NCBI RefSeq assembly: GCF_005938645.2
Contig: NZ_CP042171.1
Coordinates: 4,340,001 to 4,404,000 of the forward strand
Length of the DNA stretch: 64,000 nt
Direction of reading: 5' to 3'
DNA from: Pedobacter sp. KBS0701
GTDB taxonomy: Bacteria; Bacteroidota; Bacteroidia; Sphingobacteriales; Sphingobacteriaceae
Made by a program: the position numbers and the translations under genes. The notes below the pieces were generated by a model. That model was not told the origin of the DNA. It saw only the letters and a program-made list of their open reading frames with translations, and did not search any database. Shown here piece by piece: positions 32,799 to 41,545 of the stretch (its first letter is position 1; the number at the start of each line of letters is the position of its first letter).

Positions 32799-35615
32799 CT
32801 AATTCACCGTATTACGCGGATTACTTCTTTCGTTATTCGCCCCAACCTTGGTTAATTTATAATTTAACGACAGGTAAAAATAACGGGTGATATTGTTGTA
32901 ACGAACATCTTCTATCCGGCTACTGTTTACAATCCTATCGATACTGGTATTCTGGTTTAAAATATCAAAACCCTTTAAGCTTAAGGTTACCCTTCGTTTC
33001 ATCAAATATTTATTGATACCGGCATTAAGCAAAAAGTAATTATTGTTAAAGCCATCGGCACGGCCTGCAGAGCCAATGTGGTTTACATCTGCCTCTACCC
33101 TTAAATCTTTTATAAACTCGTAACTGAGGTTGAGGGTATTTTCGAGACTGAAATATTTATTGTTGATGGCTGATTCTGCCGTGTTATTTACCCTGGTATA
33201 GCCCAGATAAGCATAAATACCTGCATTAAATTTATCATCTATATCGTAACTCCAGTTAATATTCGGACCGATTTCAAACCTGTTTGTAATGTTTTTTGTG
33301 CCGCTGATAAAGTTTGTTCTATGCTCGGTAAAGAAATTTGCACCGTAATTCATCCTTAAACCTTTAAGTTTCGATGGCATACCAAAAAATGTCCCGGCGC
33401 GTAAATAATAATTACCGTCCACATTAACAGGCTTAACGGTTTGGATGCCGTTATTATAGGTAATATCATTTCCGGTATCATCAAATGATAGGTTGTAAAG
33501 AAAATAACCATTCCAATAGCGGTTATTATCCGGACTAAAAGTATTAAAGTTCACCGACAGGCGATGGTTTTTCCTGGCTTCGAGATCAGGGTTTCCTATT
33601 CTTTGATATAACAGATTGGTATTGTTCTGAACAGGTTGCAGATCGGTTACTGAGGGCAAATTAACGCTCGCCCGGTAATTGATGGCGATGGTTTGGTTGG
33701 CCTTGTTTTTAAAGTTGACCGTTAACCTTGGTAATAGATTGTAATATGATTTTTCAATATTGCCAATGTTGGCACCTATGTTATTAAATGCATTGGCATT
33801 CAATAAACTCTCCTGTGCATTTAACCCGAAATTATATGTCCAGTCTTTTCCGGTATAAATAAAACCCAATCCAGCTGTTTGCAAACTGTTATGGTTATCA
33901 AAAGTATTGGTTAAAGATGGAACAATGGTTTCGTAACGATCGGTAGTTGGATTATAATCAAAGGTGATCTGCTGCGCGTCAACAACGCTTCTTGTATAAC
34001 TATATGCAAGGTTGGTACTCCATTTTTGGCTTAACTGCCTGGCATAATTGCCATTAATGGTATAGGTTTTTGAGGCATTTTCCTGATTGGCCTGCTGGTT
34101 GATATTGGTAACCGTAGTATCCCCATTTATATATTGGTTGAGCAAAGATTGATTTAACCAATCAGAATTAAAGGTATTCTGTGTACCGTTTAACCGGAGC
34201 GAGACCGAGCCTTTTTTATTCGCCAACCTCCTCAATACCGTAAACTCTCCAAATAAAGATGGAGTGAAATTATGCTGGTTATAATATTGACTTCCATCAT
34301 TTGCTTTTCCTGCAGCATCAAAGTTAGCGTTGAAGGTGCGGTTATTGATATTGGTGGTACTGTTCAAAATTACATTAGGCCGGAATACCATGTCTGTTAA
34401 CGAATCGGGATGATATTCTGCCTTAAAATTAAAGCGGTGTGCCTGGTTATTGCTATTGCGGTCGGTATTATCCAGCGTACGCAAAATATCGCCAGCACTC
34501 AAGTCCTGAATATTGGATAGTCTATTACCTAAACCAGAAGAAAAATAAGTGAAATAACTTCCGCTAATAGCCAGCTTGTTATTTTTGCCCCAGGAGTTGC
34601 TATAATTTACGCCCCCACTGTGGGTGGTATACAATCCGATGGCATTGTTATCAAAAACACCGCTGCCACCAATGGTAGTTTTACCGTTATTGTTGTTGAT
34701 TGAGAAACTTCCCCCGGCCGGTGGCGCGAAAATATTGCCGATGTTGCCTCCACTGAAGCTACTGAGGTCGTCATAACCGAAACTGGCATCATTGGTATTG
34801 TTGCTCATACCCAAAACAGCAAACTGCAGGTTTTTATTAAAATGATTGGCGCTTAAATAACTTCCGTATTTATCAGTTGTTCCTCCTGCAAGGTTAGCGT
34901 TTCCGAACCATCCTTTTTTCTTATCTTCTTTAATGGTTAAGTTCAGCACTTTTTCACGCTGACCATCATCAATTCCGGTTGCCTTCGCTTCTTGTGTTTT
35001 ACTATCAATCAGCTGAACTTTCGCAATGGCATCGGCAGGAAGGTTTTTGGTTGCCGTTTTAGGGTCAGTGCCGAAAAAATCTTTACCATCAACCGTTAAG
35101 CGCGTAACTTTTTGCCCCTGCACCAAAATACTTCCATCTTTATCAACGGTTACACCAGGCAGTTTTTTCAGCAAATCTTCTACAGCCGCATTTGGCCTGG
35201 TTTTATAAGCGTCGGCGTTAAATTCTACCGTATCCTTTTTTACCGTAGCCAAAGCATAACGGCCACTTACCGCCACATCTTTTAGGGCAATGGCATCTTC
35301 CAGCAATTTTAGAGTGCCAATGTGAACAGCCTTTCCGTTCACATTGATGTTTTTGGTGATGGGGTTGTAGCCCATTGCAGAAATCCTGATTTTATAGTCA
35401 CCATTGGCAACCGCACTAAAAGAAAATTCTCCGGCTTTGTTGGTTACCATACCTACTTTTTTGGCCGAATCGGCTTTATTTGATAAGATAATCCCCACAT
35501 ATTCAATGGGCTGGTTCGTTTTCCCATCCACAATTTTTCCATTTATATTGCCCGGCTGTTGTGCGAAAGCCTTCGTAGATAATACACACAGCAACATCCA
35601 TAAATAGGTTTTCAT
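32799..35615 (-). CDS. Outer membrane beta-barrel protein with carboxypeptidase-like domain (TonB-receptor-like)
   Basis: 938 residues. A signal peptide ends TKAFAQ; a carboxypeptidase-D regulatory-like domain follows (NINGKIVDGKTNQPIEYVGI, about 23-100), then a plug-like region (VEDLLKKLPGVTVDKDGSIL, VTRLTVDGKDFFGTDPKT) and a barrel to the C-terminus. The plug-like part is of the shortened kind in the Bacteroidota 'outer membrane beta-barrel' family rather than true SusC, and no SusD gene accompanies it. A transport or adhesion role is possible. It is monocistronic, with two tandem terminators behind it. Confidence 0.88.
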   Translation of the reverse strand: MKTYLWMLLCVLSTKAFAQQPGNINGKIVDGKTNQPIEYVGIILSNKADSAKKVGMVTNKAGEFSFSAVANGDYKIRISAMGYNPITKNINVNGKAVHIGTLKLLEDAIALKDVAVSGRYALATVKKDTVEFNADAYKTRPNAAVEDLLKKLPGVTVDKDGSILVQGQKVTRLTVDGKDFFGTDPKTATKNLPADAIAKVQLIDSKTQEAKATGIDDGQREKVLNLTIKEDKKKGWFGNANLAGGTTDKYGSYLSANHFNKNLQFAVLGMSNNTNDASFGYDDLSSFSGGNIGNIFAPPAGGSFSINNNNGKTTIGGSGVFDNNAIGLYTTHSGGVNYSNSWGKNNKLAISGSYFTYFSSGLGNRLSNIQDLSAGDILRTLDNTDRNSNNQAHRFNFKAEYHPDSLTDMVFRPNVILNSTTNINNRTFNANFDAAGKANDGSQYYNQHNFTPSLFGEFTVLRRLANKKGSVSLRLNGTQNTFNSDWLNQSLLNQYINGDTTVTNINQQANQENASKTYTINGNYARQLSQKWSTNLAYSYTRSVVDAQQITFDYNPTTDRYETIVPSLTNTFDNHNSLQTAGLGFIYTGKDWTYNFGLNAQESLLNANAFNNIGANIGNIEKSYYNLLPRLTVNFKNKANQTIAINYRASVNLPSVTDLQPVQNNTNLLYQRIGNPDLEARKNHRLSVNFNTFSPDNNRYWNGYFLYNLSFDDTGNDITYNNGIQTVKPVNVDGNYYLRAGTFFGMPSKLKGLRMNYGANFFTEHRTNFISGTKNITNRFEIGPNINWSYDIDDKFNAGIYAYLGYTRVNNTAESAINNKYFSLENTLNLSYEFIKDLRVEADVNHIGSAGRADGFNNNYFLLNAGINKYLMKRRVTLSLKGFDILNQNTSIDRIVNSSRIEDVRYNNITRYFYLSLNYKLTKVGANNERSNPRNTVN

Positions 35616-35776
35616 AGCTAAAATTCTGTTTTTTATTAATTTGTTTGATTAACCTTTTTCAGGGTTTCAACTATAAGACACGAAAAAGTGGAAAGTGTGA
35701 CAGAAAAATATTTTTTTTCTTCCGGAGTTTAAAAGAGGCTGTGGGAAAGAGACAACTTCAGAGGTCTGGGGCAACA

Positions 35777-35812
35777 AACAAAAAAGTCTTCCAGTTTTAC
35801 CTGAAAGACTTT
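35777..35812 (-). terminator. Intrinsic terminator of the small basic peptide gene
   Basis: On the minus strand AAAGTCTTTCAG / CTGGAAGACTTT pairs around a short loop and is followed by TTTGTTTGTTG. It lies 7 bases after the stop codon of the gene at 35819. Confidence 0.75.
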
Positions 35813-35818
35813 CCTTTT

Positions 35819-35989
35819 TTAAGCTTTAGCTACTTTTTTTGTATGTTTTTTATGATGGTGTTTTTTATGACCTTTTTTGGTCTGTGTTTTTTCTGTTCCT
35901 GCTTTTGCCGGAGTGGTGGTTTGAGCGCTTACGGTATTAATGGTAAAAGCGGCTATTATGGCGATTACTAAAACTTTAATTGCTTTCAT
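35819..35989 (-). CDS. Small exported lysine/histidine-rich peptide
   Basis: 56 residues: a clean signal peptide (VLVIAIIAAFTINTVSAQ) and a mature part of about 35 residues rich in T, K and H (TKKGHKKHHHKKHTKKVAK). The charge is strongly positive. I know similar short histidine/lysine-rich exported peptides in Bacteroidota, but not their function; metal binding or nucleic-acid or envelope binding are possible. The gene has its own terminator, which supports that it is real. A longer open frame on the opposite strand is its shadow. Confidence 0.75.
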   Translation of the reverse strand: MKAIKVLVIAIIAAFTINTVSAQTTTPAKAGTEKTQTKKGHKKHHHKKHTKKVAKA

Positions 35990-36136
35990 TTTTACATTGA
36001 TTAATGATGAATAAACCTTGTTATTTTGTTTATTAAATCTCGAAAATCAATATGAAGATTTTATGAATAATTAATTATTAAATGACTGAATTAGAGAATG
36101 ATTGGATGCAAGAATAATTGAGTAAAATTTAGCTTC

Positions 36137-36535
36137 TTAAGGTAAATCAAATGAGAAAGTATAATTGAGTCTTTTCCCACTCAAAACGTATTCAGAAACT
36201 ACTTTACCATCCACCAGGATTTTGTATTCGCCCCTTGATTTTGATTTAGCGGTAGCTAAAGTTTTAAGCTGAACGTGTGTGCCCGATTTTAAAGTAACAG
36301 CCTTTTCCCAGGCCCCGTTTACTTCTTTTAATTCGGTCTGTTTTCCGCTTTCATTGGTATAGGCAACATCAGCACTTAATCGATCGCCAAAATTAGCCTG
36401 ATAAACCACATTATAAGTTTCTTTCTGAGGAACATCTAATTTACCTCTCGACATGGAATAAAATGTTGTCGCGACTCCAAGGGCACAGCTGCTTAACATA
36501 AGCGTAAGCAAAAAACAGTAGAAAATATTTTTCAT
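36137..36535 (-). CDS. Small lipoprotein of unknown function
   Basis: 132 residues with a lipoprotein signal (LLTLMLSSC-ALG). The mature part is mostly beta strand with a repeated V-x-Y pattern (NVVYQANFGDRLSADVAYTN, EYKILVDGKVVSEYVLSGKR), like small immunoglobulin-fold envelope proteins. No known enzyme motif. It stands alone; the next gene on the strand is 174 bases away. Confidence 0.75.
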   Translation of the reverse strand: MKNIFYCFLLTLMLSSCALGVATTFYSMSRGKLDVPQKETYNVVYQANFGDRLSADVAYTNESGKQTELKEVNGAWEKAVTLKSGTHVQLKTLATAKSKSRGEYKILVDGKVVSEYVLSGKRLNYTFSFDLP

Positions 36536-36595
36536 TTGATAAGGTTTAGATCAAGATGACGATGGCTTTAGAGAAAAGGTTGCAAGGGAAATAGA

Positions 36596-36712
36596 AATGA
36601 TTGAATGAGAGAATGACTCAATGATTGGATGACAGAAGGATCGAATGAGAGAATATTGGATTAGACTCGCCCACTCACTCATTTTATCATTCTAAAAGCA
36701 ATCATTCCATCA
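36596..36712. repeat. GAATGA/ATGAGAGAATGA low-complexity repeat block
   Basis: Short units such as TTGAATGAGAGAATGACTCA, ATGATTGGATGA and GAATGAGAGAAT recur, followed by the complement-like CATTCCATCATT. A similar patch (AGAGAATGATTGGATGCAAG) is at 36091-36114 on the other side of the lipoprotein gene. Confidence 0.6.
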
Positions 36713-36931
36713 TTTATTAAAAGTATCGAGGTATAAATCCTCTACCTTTTTTCTGGCCCAGGGCATTCTTCTTAAAAATTTTAAACTCGATTTGATGGTT
36801 TGATTATTATTGAAACAATCGATCCTGATTAATGATCCCAGTTTTTCCCAACCGTAATGCGTTTGCAGATCGGTTACTATTTTTTCTAAGGTGATACCGT
36901 GTAAGGGATTGTTTTTTTGCTGTTCGGCCAT
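36710..36931 (-). CDS. VF530 family (DUF2132) small protein
   Basis: 73 residues. The whole chain matches the VF530/DUF2132 pattern: NPLHGITLEKIVTDLQTHYG, then IKSSLKFLRRMPWARKKVED LY. The family is a small helical fold suggested to bind DNA; the cellular role is unknown. It starts 23 bases after the methyltransferase gene ends. A -7 promoter box ends 4 bases before the ATG, which would make the mRNA leaderless. Confidence 0.9.
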   Translation of the reverse strand: MAEQQKNNPLHGITLEKIVTDLQTHYGWEKLGSLIRIDCFNNNQTIKSSLKFLRRMPWARKKVEDLYLDTFNK

Positions 36932-36935
36932 GGAG

Positions 36936-36943
36936 CAAAGTTA
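36936..36943 (-). promoter_or_regulatory. -7 promoter element abutting the VF530 start codon
   Basis: TAACTTTG on the minus strand matches TAnnTTTG and is followed by CTCC and the ATG. It lies in the 23-base gap behind the methyltransferase gene. No clear TTG is seen at the expected distance. Confidence 0.45.
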
Positions 36944-36954
36944 AAGCAAAATTA

Positions 36955-37563
36955 TCAGGGTTTGTACTGAGCCATCCAAACATTTGCACCGCCGCAATCG
37001 GGATCGTTTATTTTGTGCCTGAGCACTTCAAATTGGTTTGCCTGAAGCAAGGTTTGATATTCAGCAGTAGCCAAAGAAGCATGAAAAAGATTTTCGCCAC
37101 CATTCATGCCCCATACTTCTCCCCTTTCCGTTCCAGATGTAAACAGTAAAATACCGCTGGGTTTAAGGTGACGTTTAAAAATAGCAAACATATCCGGCTG
37201 GTCATCGGCAGGGAGATGAAAAAAACTATGCCAGGCAATTATCGCATCAAATTTTTCATCAAGATCCAGTTCACGCATATCTTTTAGCAGAAACCTGTTA
37301 GAAGGGAAATTGATTTTTGCCAGCCCAATCATTTGCTCGCTGGCATCAACTCCTAAAACATTTATCCCATGGTTGATAAAATATTCCAATATAGGTTTCC
37401 CATTACCGCAGCCCAGGTCCAAAACCTTTGCATTTTTTGGAAAGTATTGGAGGATATCATTTAAATAAGCTTTTTCTACCGAATCGGCATAACGGTTTTC
37501 GGCAAACCAGTAGCCTATCTTATTGTAAACTTGGTAAACATTTTTGCGTTCTCCTTTTTCCAT
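36955..37563 (-). CDS. Class I SAM-dependent methyltransferase
   Basis: 202 residues. Motif I is KVLDLGCGNGKPILEYF (residues 46-62); the acidic end of strand 2 is NVLGVDASEQMI; motif II/post II includes FDAIIAWHSFFHLP. This is the Methyltransf_25/11 fold. The target is unknown; small-molecule or cofactor methylation is more likely than DNA. It may be co-transcribed with the VF530 gene. Confidence 0.9.
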   Translation of the reverse strand: MEKGERKNVYQVYNKIGYWFAENRYADSVEKAYLNDILQYFPKNAKVLDLGCGNGKPILEYFINHGINVLGVDASEQMIGLAKINFPSNRFLLKDMRELDLDEKFDAIIAWHSFFHLPADDQPDMFAIFKRHLKPSGILLFTSGTERGEVWGMNGGENLFHASLATAEYQTLLQANQFEVLRHKINDPDCGGANVWMAQYKP

Positions 37564-37639
37564 CCGTATAAATTTTCGGTTATCAATGTTAATTTTTAAT
37601 TCAAAGTTTTAAAATATCCGGAACATCACCTCATGCTTT

Positions 37640-37930
37640 AGTAACACCAAATTAATCATATTTTATTTTTTTTGGAAACAAACGTACAATGGTTCCTGGC
37701 AAATGCAGCCCTGCCATCCGCTTTATCCCGATTTTATCGGGATGCCCGCTCCTGTCAGGTTTAGGATGAACGGTCTGCTTCCAGCATGGCGCTAAAGGTA
37801 TCGAACTGATGTTTTTAAACCTGATTGAAGTGGAAGCCCGCAGCGAAGCGAGGACTTTGAACGGAAAGCGGGACTGAAAACTCCAAGAGAAACAGAACCT
37901 TTCATTTCCCAAAAAATAATATCAGTTAAC
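37640..37930. repeat. Composite intergenic repeat with CCCGAT...ATCGGG palindrome
   Basis: The 391-base gap before ridA has no credible gene. It includes ATCCCGATTTTATCGGGAT (37724-37742), the arms CCCGCTCCTGTCAGG and AAGCCCGCAGCGAAGCGAGG, and TTGAACGGAAAGCGGGACT. The last piece recurs as TTGAAGCGGATAGCGGGACT at about 45046-45065, which marks a dispersed element. An 86-codon frame on the minus strand is repeat sequence. Confidence 0.6.
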
Positions 37931-37954
37931 AATAATTGCAACCGGGTTTATAAA

Positions 37955-38362
37955 TTAACCAACAGCGGTAGCATCAATTTCGATCATCATACCGTTTAAG
38001 GCCAGTCTTTGTACCGGGATAAGGGTATTTACCGGGAATTTCTGATCAGGCCATATTCTGTTCGATTCATCGATCAACACGTGATGCTTAGCCTCATCAT
38101 AATCTACTACCAAAGTAGTCAGTTTTGCAATGTTGGCCATCGTTAATTTTTTGCTTTTTAAAGCTAAGGCAATATTTTCGAAAACGATGCTTACCTGCGT
38201 CCTAAAATCATCACTTAAAATACCATCTGTTCTGCTACCGCCCTGACCGGCAACAAATACCAGCTGACTATTTGCAGGAACGGAGGCAAGATGAGAATAA
38301 CCATGTGGACGCGGATCGTATATGCCTTCTGGATTGGTGATTTCTAATGTAGGTTTTTCCAT
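37955..38362 (-). CDS. RidA family protein (reactive imine/enamine deaminase)
   Basis: 135 residues. The family hydrolyses reactive 2-aminoacrylate-like enamines. Segments LVFVAGQGGSRTDG, FENIALALKSKKLTMANIAK and FPVNTLIPVQRLALNGMMIEIDA match RidA/YjgF, ending with the conserved IEIDA strand. The usual arginine before the last segment is replaced by glutamine (VQRLA), so it may be a RidA subgroup. It stands alone, behind the terminator of the M1 peptidase. Confidence 0.88.
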   Translation of the reverse strand: MEKPTLEITNPEGIYDPRPHGYSHLASVPANSQLVFVAGQGGSRTDGILSDDFRTQVSIVFENIALALKSKKLTMANIAKLTTLVVDYDEAKHHVLIDESNRIWPDQKFPVNTLIPVQRLALNGMMIEIDATAVG

Positions 38363-38424
38363 ATCTGTAAAATTTATGATCGCTAAATTATCTGATAGTT
38401 TCTCGTAAACCGTCGGTAGTTTGC

Positions 38425-38460
38425 AATAAAAAACCTCCTGATCTTTTAAAATCAGGAGGT
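38425..38460 (-). terminator. Intrinsic terminator
   Basis: Perfect 10-bp arms ACCTCCTGAT / ATCAGGAGGT with an 8-base loop, and TTTTTTATTG on the minus strand. Probably the original terminator of the M1 peptidase gene, now 175 bases from its stop codon because of an inserted repeat element. Confidence 0.85.
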
Positions 38461-38478
38461 CTGGAATTATTTAAGGTA

Positions 38479-38644
38479 AGCTAGTTGCCCCAATGTCATT
38501 GATTAAAGGATAAATCTCTAAAAGATGTCATCCTGAGCGTATTCTAAGGGCATTTATTTGCGATTTATCAATCTCGAGAAGTCTTCGACTACGCTCAGAC
38601 TGACAATCGCGGCGCTTAACTTAATGACATTAGCTTAGTTGCCC
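38479..38644. mobile_element. MITE-like element with terminal inverted repeats and duplicated target
   Basis: A unit of about 140 bases (38492-38631) begins AATGTCATT and ends AATGACATT, perfect 9-base inverted ends. It is framed by AGCTAGTTGCCC (38479-38490) and AGCTTAGTTGCCC (38632-38644), an imperfect target duplication that includes the stop codon of the M1 peptidase gene. Inside, TGTCATCCTGAGCG (38526-38539) and CGCTCAGACTGACA (38592-38605) form an inner inverted pair. No open frame; it would be a non-autonomous element. Confidence 0.65.
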
Positions 38645-40626
38645 GTAGCGGTCCACGTATCGTTATCAGGGTTTGAATCTGGCAATACTTTATCCGGATC
38701 CAAAGTAACCGATTCAATTTCTTCTGTTGTTGGGAAACGAACCAACCAGCTCGCATTTTTCATCCAAACATCAACAGGAACTTTTACGGTTTCAGTTTTT
38801 CCGCTTTTGGTTTTGATCTGAAGAATGATCGGCATCGGCATTTTCTCTAAGTTCACCACTTTAATGTTATAGCCTACCAATTTATCATCTTTTTTAACGG
38901 CCTCAACACCAGCAATGCCCTGATCCATTTTCCAGCTATTTAACCACCAACTTCTCCAGAACCAGGCTAAATCTTCGCCCGCTCCATTTTCCATCGAACG
39001 GAAGAAATCAAATGGTGTTGGATGTTTAAATGCCCAGTTTTTAATGTACTGGCGGAAAGCATAATCAAAACGGTCTTCGCCTAAGATCTGGTTTCTCAAA
39101 ATATCCAGGCCCCATCCTGGTTTGCTGTACAGGTTAACACCAATATTTCTTTCGGCCATACCATCAGGCATCTGCATGATGTTTTCGTAAATCGGGTTAC
39201 CGATTACACTTTTACCAATTCTATGTAGATCAGCCGGAGGACCAGCGTATTCTCCATTATTAAAGTTTTTCTTAGAAATACCGTTGATGAAAGTATTAAA
39301 TCCTTCGTCCATCCAACCGTATTTACGCTCGTTAGAACCCACGATCATAGGGAACCAGGTGTGCCCAAATTCGTGATCGATTACTCCCCATGCGCTGGCT
39401 TTTTTAGCAGTCCATCCACAGAAAACAATGCCAGGATATTCCATACCACCAATATTGGTCGCTACGTTAACAGCCATTGGATAAGGATATTCGAACCATT
39501 TTGATGAATAATGTTCGATTGTAGATTTTACATATTCTACCCCACGACCATAAGAATCAACACCGTTGCTCTCTACCGGTTGCGCAGAAACAGCCAAACC
39601 TGTTTTACCACTAGGCAGTTTATACCTTGCCGCATCTAAAACGAATGCTTTTGATGAAGCCCAGGCCGCATCGCGCGCATTGGTAATCTTAAACTTCCAG
39701 GTTAATTTATCTTTCGCCGGACGTGATTTCGGATCGGTTACCTCAGCTTCGCTACGGATGTGCACGGTAGCATCGCTCAGTTTAGCTGCATTCCACCTTT
39801 TTAATTGCTCCGGAGTGAAAACTTCAGCAGGGTTTAATAATTCGCCTGAACCCATCACAATATGACTTGCAGGTGCAGTAATAGCAAAGTTAATATCACC
39901 ATATTCGCAATAAAACTCACCACCTCCCCAGTAAGGCAAAGTATTCCAACCGATTACGTCGTCATATACACACATACGTGGAAACCATTGTGCAATGGCA
40001 AAAATTTCTCCGTTTTTGGTGGTTAAATGCCCGGTCCTGTCCGATCCTTCTTTTGGTACAATGTATGAATAATCCATTTTGATGGTTACCAAATCGCCAT
40101 TAGCGGCCAAAGGCTGATCTAAACGGATCTGCATACGGGTATCCTCAACAATAGATGTGAATTTTACAGCACCTGCTTTTTGTGCTACGCTGATGTTCTG
40201 GATTTTATAGCCACCATCAAATTTTTCACCCTGAGCACCGTAACGGCTGCGTGAAGGGGTAATGGCATAACCACGCGAAGTTTCTTTAAAGGTATTCTGA
40301 TCTAATTGTAACCATAAATAAGGCAACTTATCAGGACTGTTGTTTTTGTAGGTAATGGTAACTGTTCCGCTCACCATATTCTTGATTTCATCAAGGTTGG
40401 CGGTAATGTTATAATCTACGTGGTTTTGCCAGTATTTTGGCCCTGGTGCACCAATTGCCGAGCGGAATTCATTTCCGTTTTGGGTATAAAATAGTGGTCC
40501 AAATGCTTCAGCAGGATTATAGTTGGTTGCTGGTACAGGGGGTGTAGCCTGTTGGGCCGATGCTGAAAAAGCAAAAACACAACAAACCAAACCAAAATTA
40601 ATCAGTTTAGTCAATTTCATGATCAT
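38635..40626 (-). CDS. M1 family zinc metallopeptidase (exported aminopeptidase)
   Basis: 663 residues. A signal peptide (VCCVFAFSASAQ) is followed by the N-terminal M1 beta domain and the gluzincin catalytic domain. The zinc motif is HEFGHTWFP (about residues 417-425) with the third ligand 18 residues on in GWMDEGFNTF. The substrate loop GGMEYPGIVF corresponds to the GAMEN motif with MEY in place of MEN. It removes N-terminal residues of peptides in the periplasm or outside. Its stop codon lies in a target-site duplication of a small inserted element. Confidence 0.93.
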   Translation of the reverse strand: MIMKLTKLINFGLVCCVFAFSASAQQATPPVPATNYNPAEAFGPLFYTQNGNEFRSAIGAPGPKYWQNHVDYNITANLDEIKNMVSGTVTITYKNNSPDKLPYLWLQLDQNTFKETSRGYAITPSRSRYGAQGEKFDGGYKIQNISVAQKAGAVKFTSIVEDTRMQIRLDQPLAANGDLVTIKMDYSYIVPKEGSDRTGHLTTKNGEIFAIAQWFPRMCVYDDVIGWNTLPYWGGGEFYCEYGDINFAITAPASHIVMGSGELLNPAEVFTPEQLKRWNAAKLSDATVHIRSEAEVTDPKSRPAKDKLTWKFKITNARDAAWASSKAFVLDAARYKLPSGKTGLAVSAQPVESNGVDSYGRGVEYVKSTIEHYSSKWFEYPYPMAVNVATNIGGMEYPGIVFCGWTAKKASAWGVIDHEFGHTWFPMIVGSNERKYGWMDEGFNTFINGISKKNFNNGEYAGPPADLHRIGKSVIGNPIYENIMQMPDGMAERNIGVNLYSKPGWGLDILRNQILGEDRFDYAFRQYIKNWAFKHPTPFDFFRSMENGAGEDLAWFWRSWWLNSWKMDQGIAGVEAVKKDDKLVGYNIKVVNLEKMPMPIILQIKTKSGKTETVKVPVDVWMKNASWLVRFPTTEEIESVTLDPDKVLPDSNPDNDTWTATGN

Positions 40627-40653
40627 AATAAGGTTGTAATACTGCTGTAAATA

Positions 40654-40688
40654 TAAAAAATAACCACATATAGATTTATATGTGGTTA
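40654..40688 (-). terminator. Intrinsic terminator of the carboxypeptidase-like-domain gene
   Basis: Perfect 12-bp arms TAACCACATATA / TATATGTGGTTA with a 4-base loop and a TTTTTTAT run on the minus strand. It is between the gene at 40737 and the M1 peptidase. Confidence 0.85.
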
Positions 40689-40736
40689 TAATGTTACCAA
40701 TAATGGTTATAATGTAATTAACATCTGTAAAAAGAC

Positions 40737-41477
40737 TTAATTAGCCTTTAATTTTGGCAGATCTTGCAATTTTCTTTCCTGCGGAGTTAATTTTTTCCAC
40801 GCTACAAAGGCACGTGAAATGTAAAACGAATATTTAAACGGTCTTTCGGCCTTTACGGCTTCGATCGAAGGCCTGTAAATGATCATAAAGTTTTTAAGTT
40901 CTTCGCCTTCCAGCTTGGTAAGATCAGTGATGGCCTTTGGCGTAAAGTTTTCGTCGATTTCATCCTGGTACATTTCCTTTTCTTCTAAATCGGCTTCTTT
41001 ACGCTGTTGTCTTTTATATTTACCATAACCTAAATTCAGGTTTAAACCTCCAACCTTATCTTTCATGCGCTTACGGTTTAGGTTGCCCCCGGTATTTAAT
41101 AAAGTATATTTCTCTGCCAGTGGATCCTTTGCATCGGTTACCTGGCTGTTCATCCGCACTGCGGTAATATCAACATCTTTTAAACTATTTGATTTAACAG
41201 GCAGGTAGATGGTCCTGTTTAGGAGATTGGTTAAATAAAGCGTGTCGGTATGGTAACCTACGGCAGAAAATTCAATCAGATCACCAATGTTGGCTGCAAT
41301 GGTATATTTACCCTCTTTGTTGGTACTGGTAGATTTTTTACTGTTCAGGTTTCTGATGGAAACGCCAGGCAGTGAGAGTGTTTTTTTCGAATAATCGAAA
41401 ACTGTACCCGTAGTTACCGTTTGTGCAAAAACGCCCATAGGTAAGGCAAGTAATAGAAAAATGATCAGTTTGTACAT
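40737..41477 (-). CDS. Exported protein with carboxypeptidase-like regulatory domain
   Basis: 246 residues from ATG at 41475-41477 (MYKLIIFLLLALPMGVFAQ); the frame is open 15 codons further up, but this start gives a proper signal peptide and stands 3 bases from a -7 promoter box. A carboxypeptidase-D-like beta sandwich follows (VFDYSKKTLSLPGVSIRNLN...), then a basic region (NRKRMKDKVGG, KYKRQQRKEADLEEKE) and a helical C-terminal part. I know this layout from periplasmic Bacteroidota proteins, but not its function. It has its own terminator. Confidence 0.8.
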   Translation of the reverse strand: MYKLIIFLLLALPMGVFAQTVTTGTVFDYSKKTLSLPGVSIRNLNSKKSTSTNKEGKYTIAANIGDLIEFSAVGYHTDTLYLTNLLNRTIYLPVKSNSLKDVDITAVRMNSQVTDAKDPLAEKYTLLNTGGNLNRKRMKDKVGGLNLNLGYGKYKRQQRKEADLEEKEMYQDEIDENFTPKAITDLTKLEGEELKNFMIIYRPSIEAVKAERPFKYSFYISRAFVAWKKLTPQERKLQDLPKLKAN

Positions 41478-41480
41478 ACT

Positions 41481-41488
41481 CAAAAGTA
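41481..41488 (-). promoter_or_regulatory. -7 promoter element abutting the start at 41477
   Basis: TACTTTTG on the minus strand matches TAnnTTTG and is followed by AGT and the ATG. Transcription would begin at or inside the start codon, or the element is used with a shorter spacing. Confidence 0.4.
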
Positions 41489-41545
41489 ACTTAGTTCGAC
41501 ATTTAAAATCTGCTTTTAACAAACTTTAACATTAGAACAAATGAA

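Noticed and set aside
35645..35971. 108-codon open frame on the plus strand, rich in phenylalanine
   Set aside because: It is the antisense shadow of the lysine-rich exported peptide (35819-35989) and of its terminator; the poly-Phe comes from AAA codons on the other strand.
36596..36712. Possible tRNA or small RNA in the GAATGA-rich spacer
   Set aside because: No cloverleaf, no T-loop GTTCGA-type sequence and no CCA end; the stretch is low-complexity repeat. No tRNA was found anywhere in the window.
37652..37912. 86-codon open frame on the minus strand
   Set aside because: It lies wholly in dispersed repeat DNA with palindromes; the protein has no recognisable features and the same repeat recurs at 45046 without the frame.
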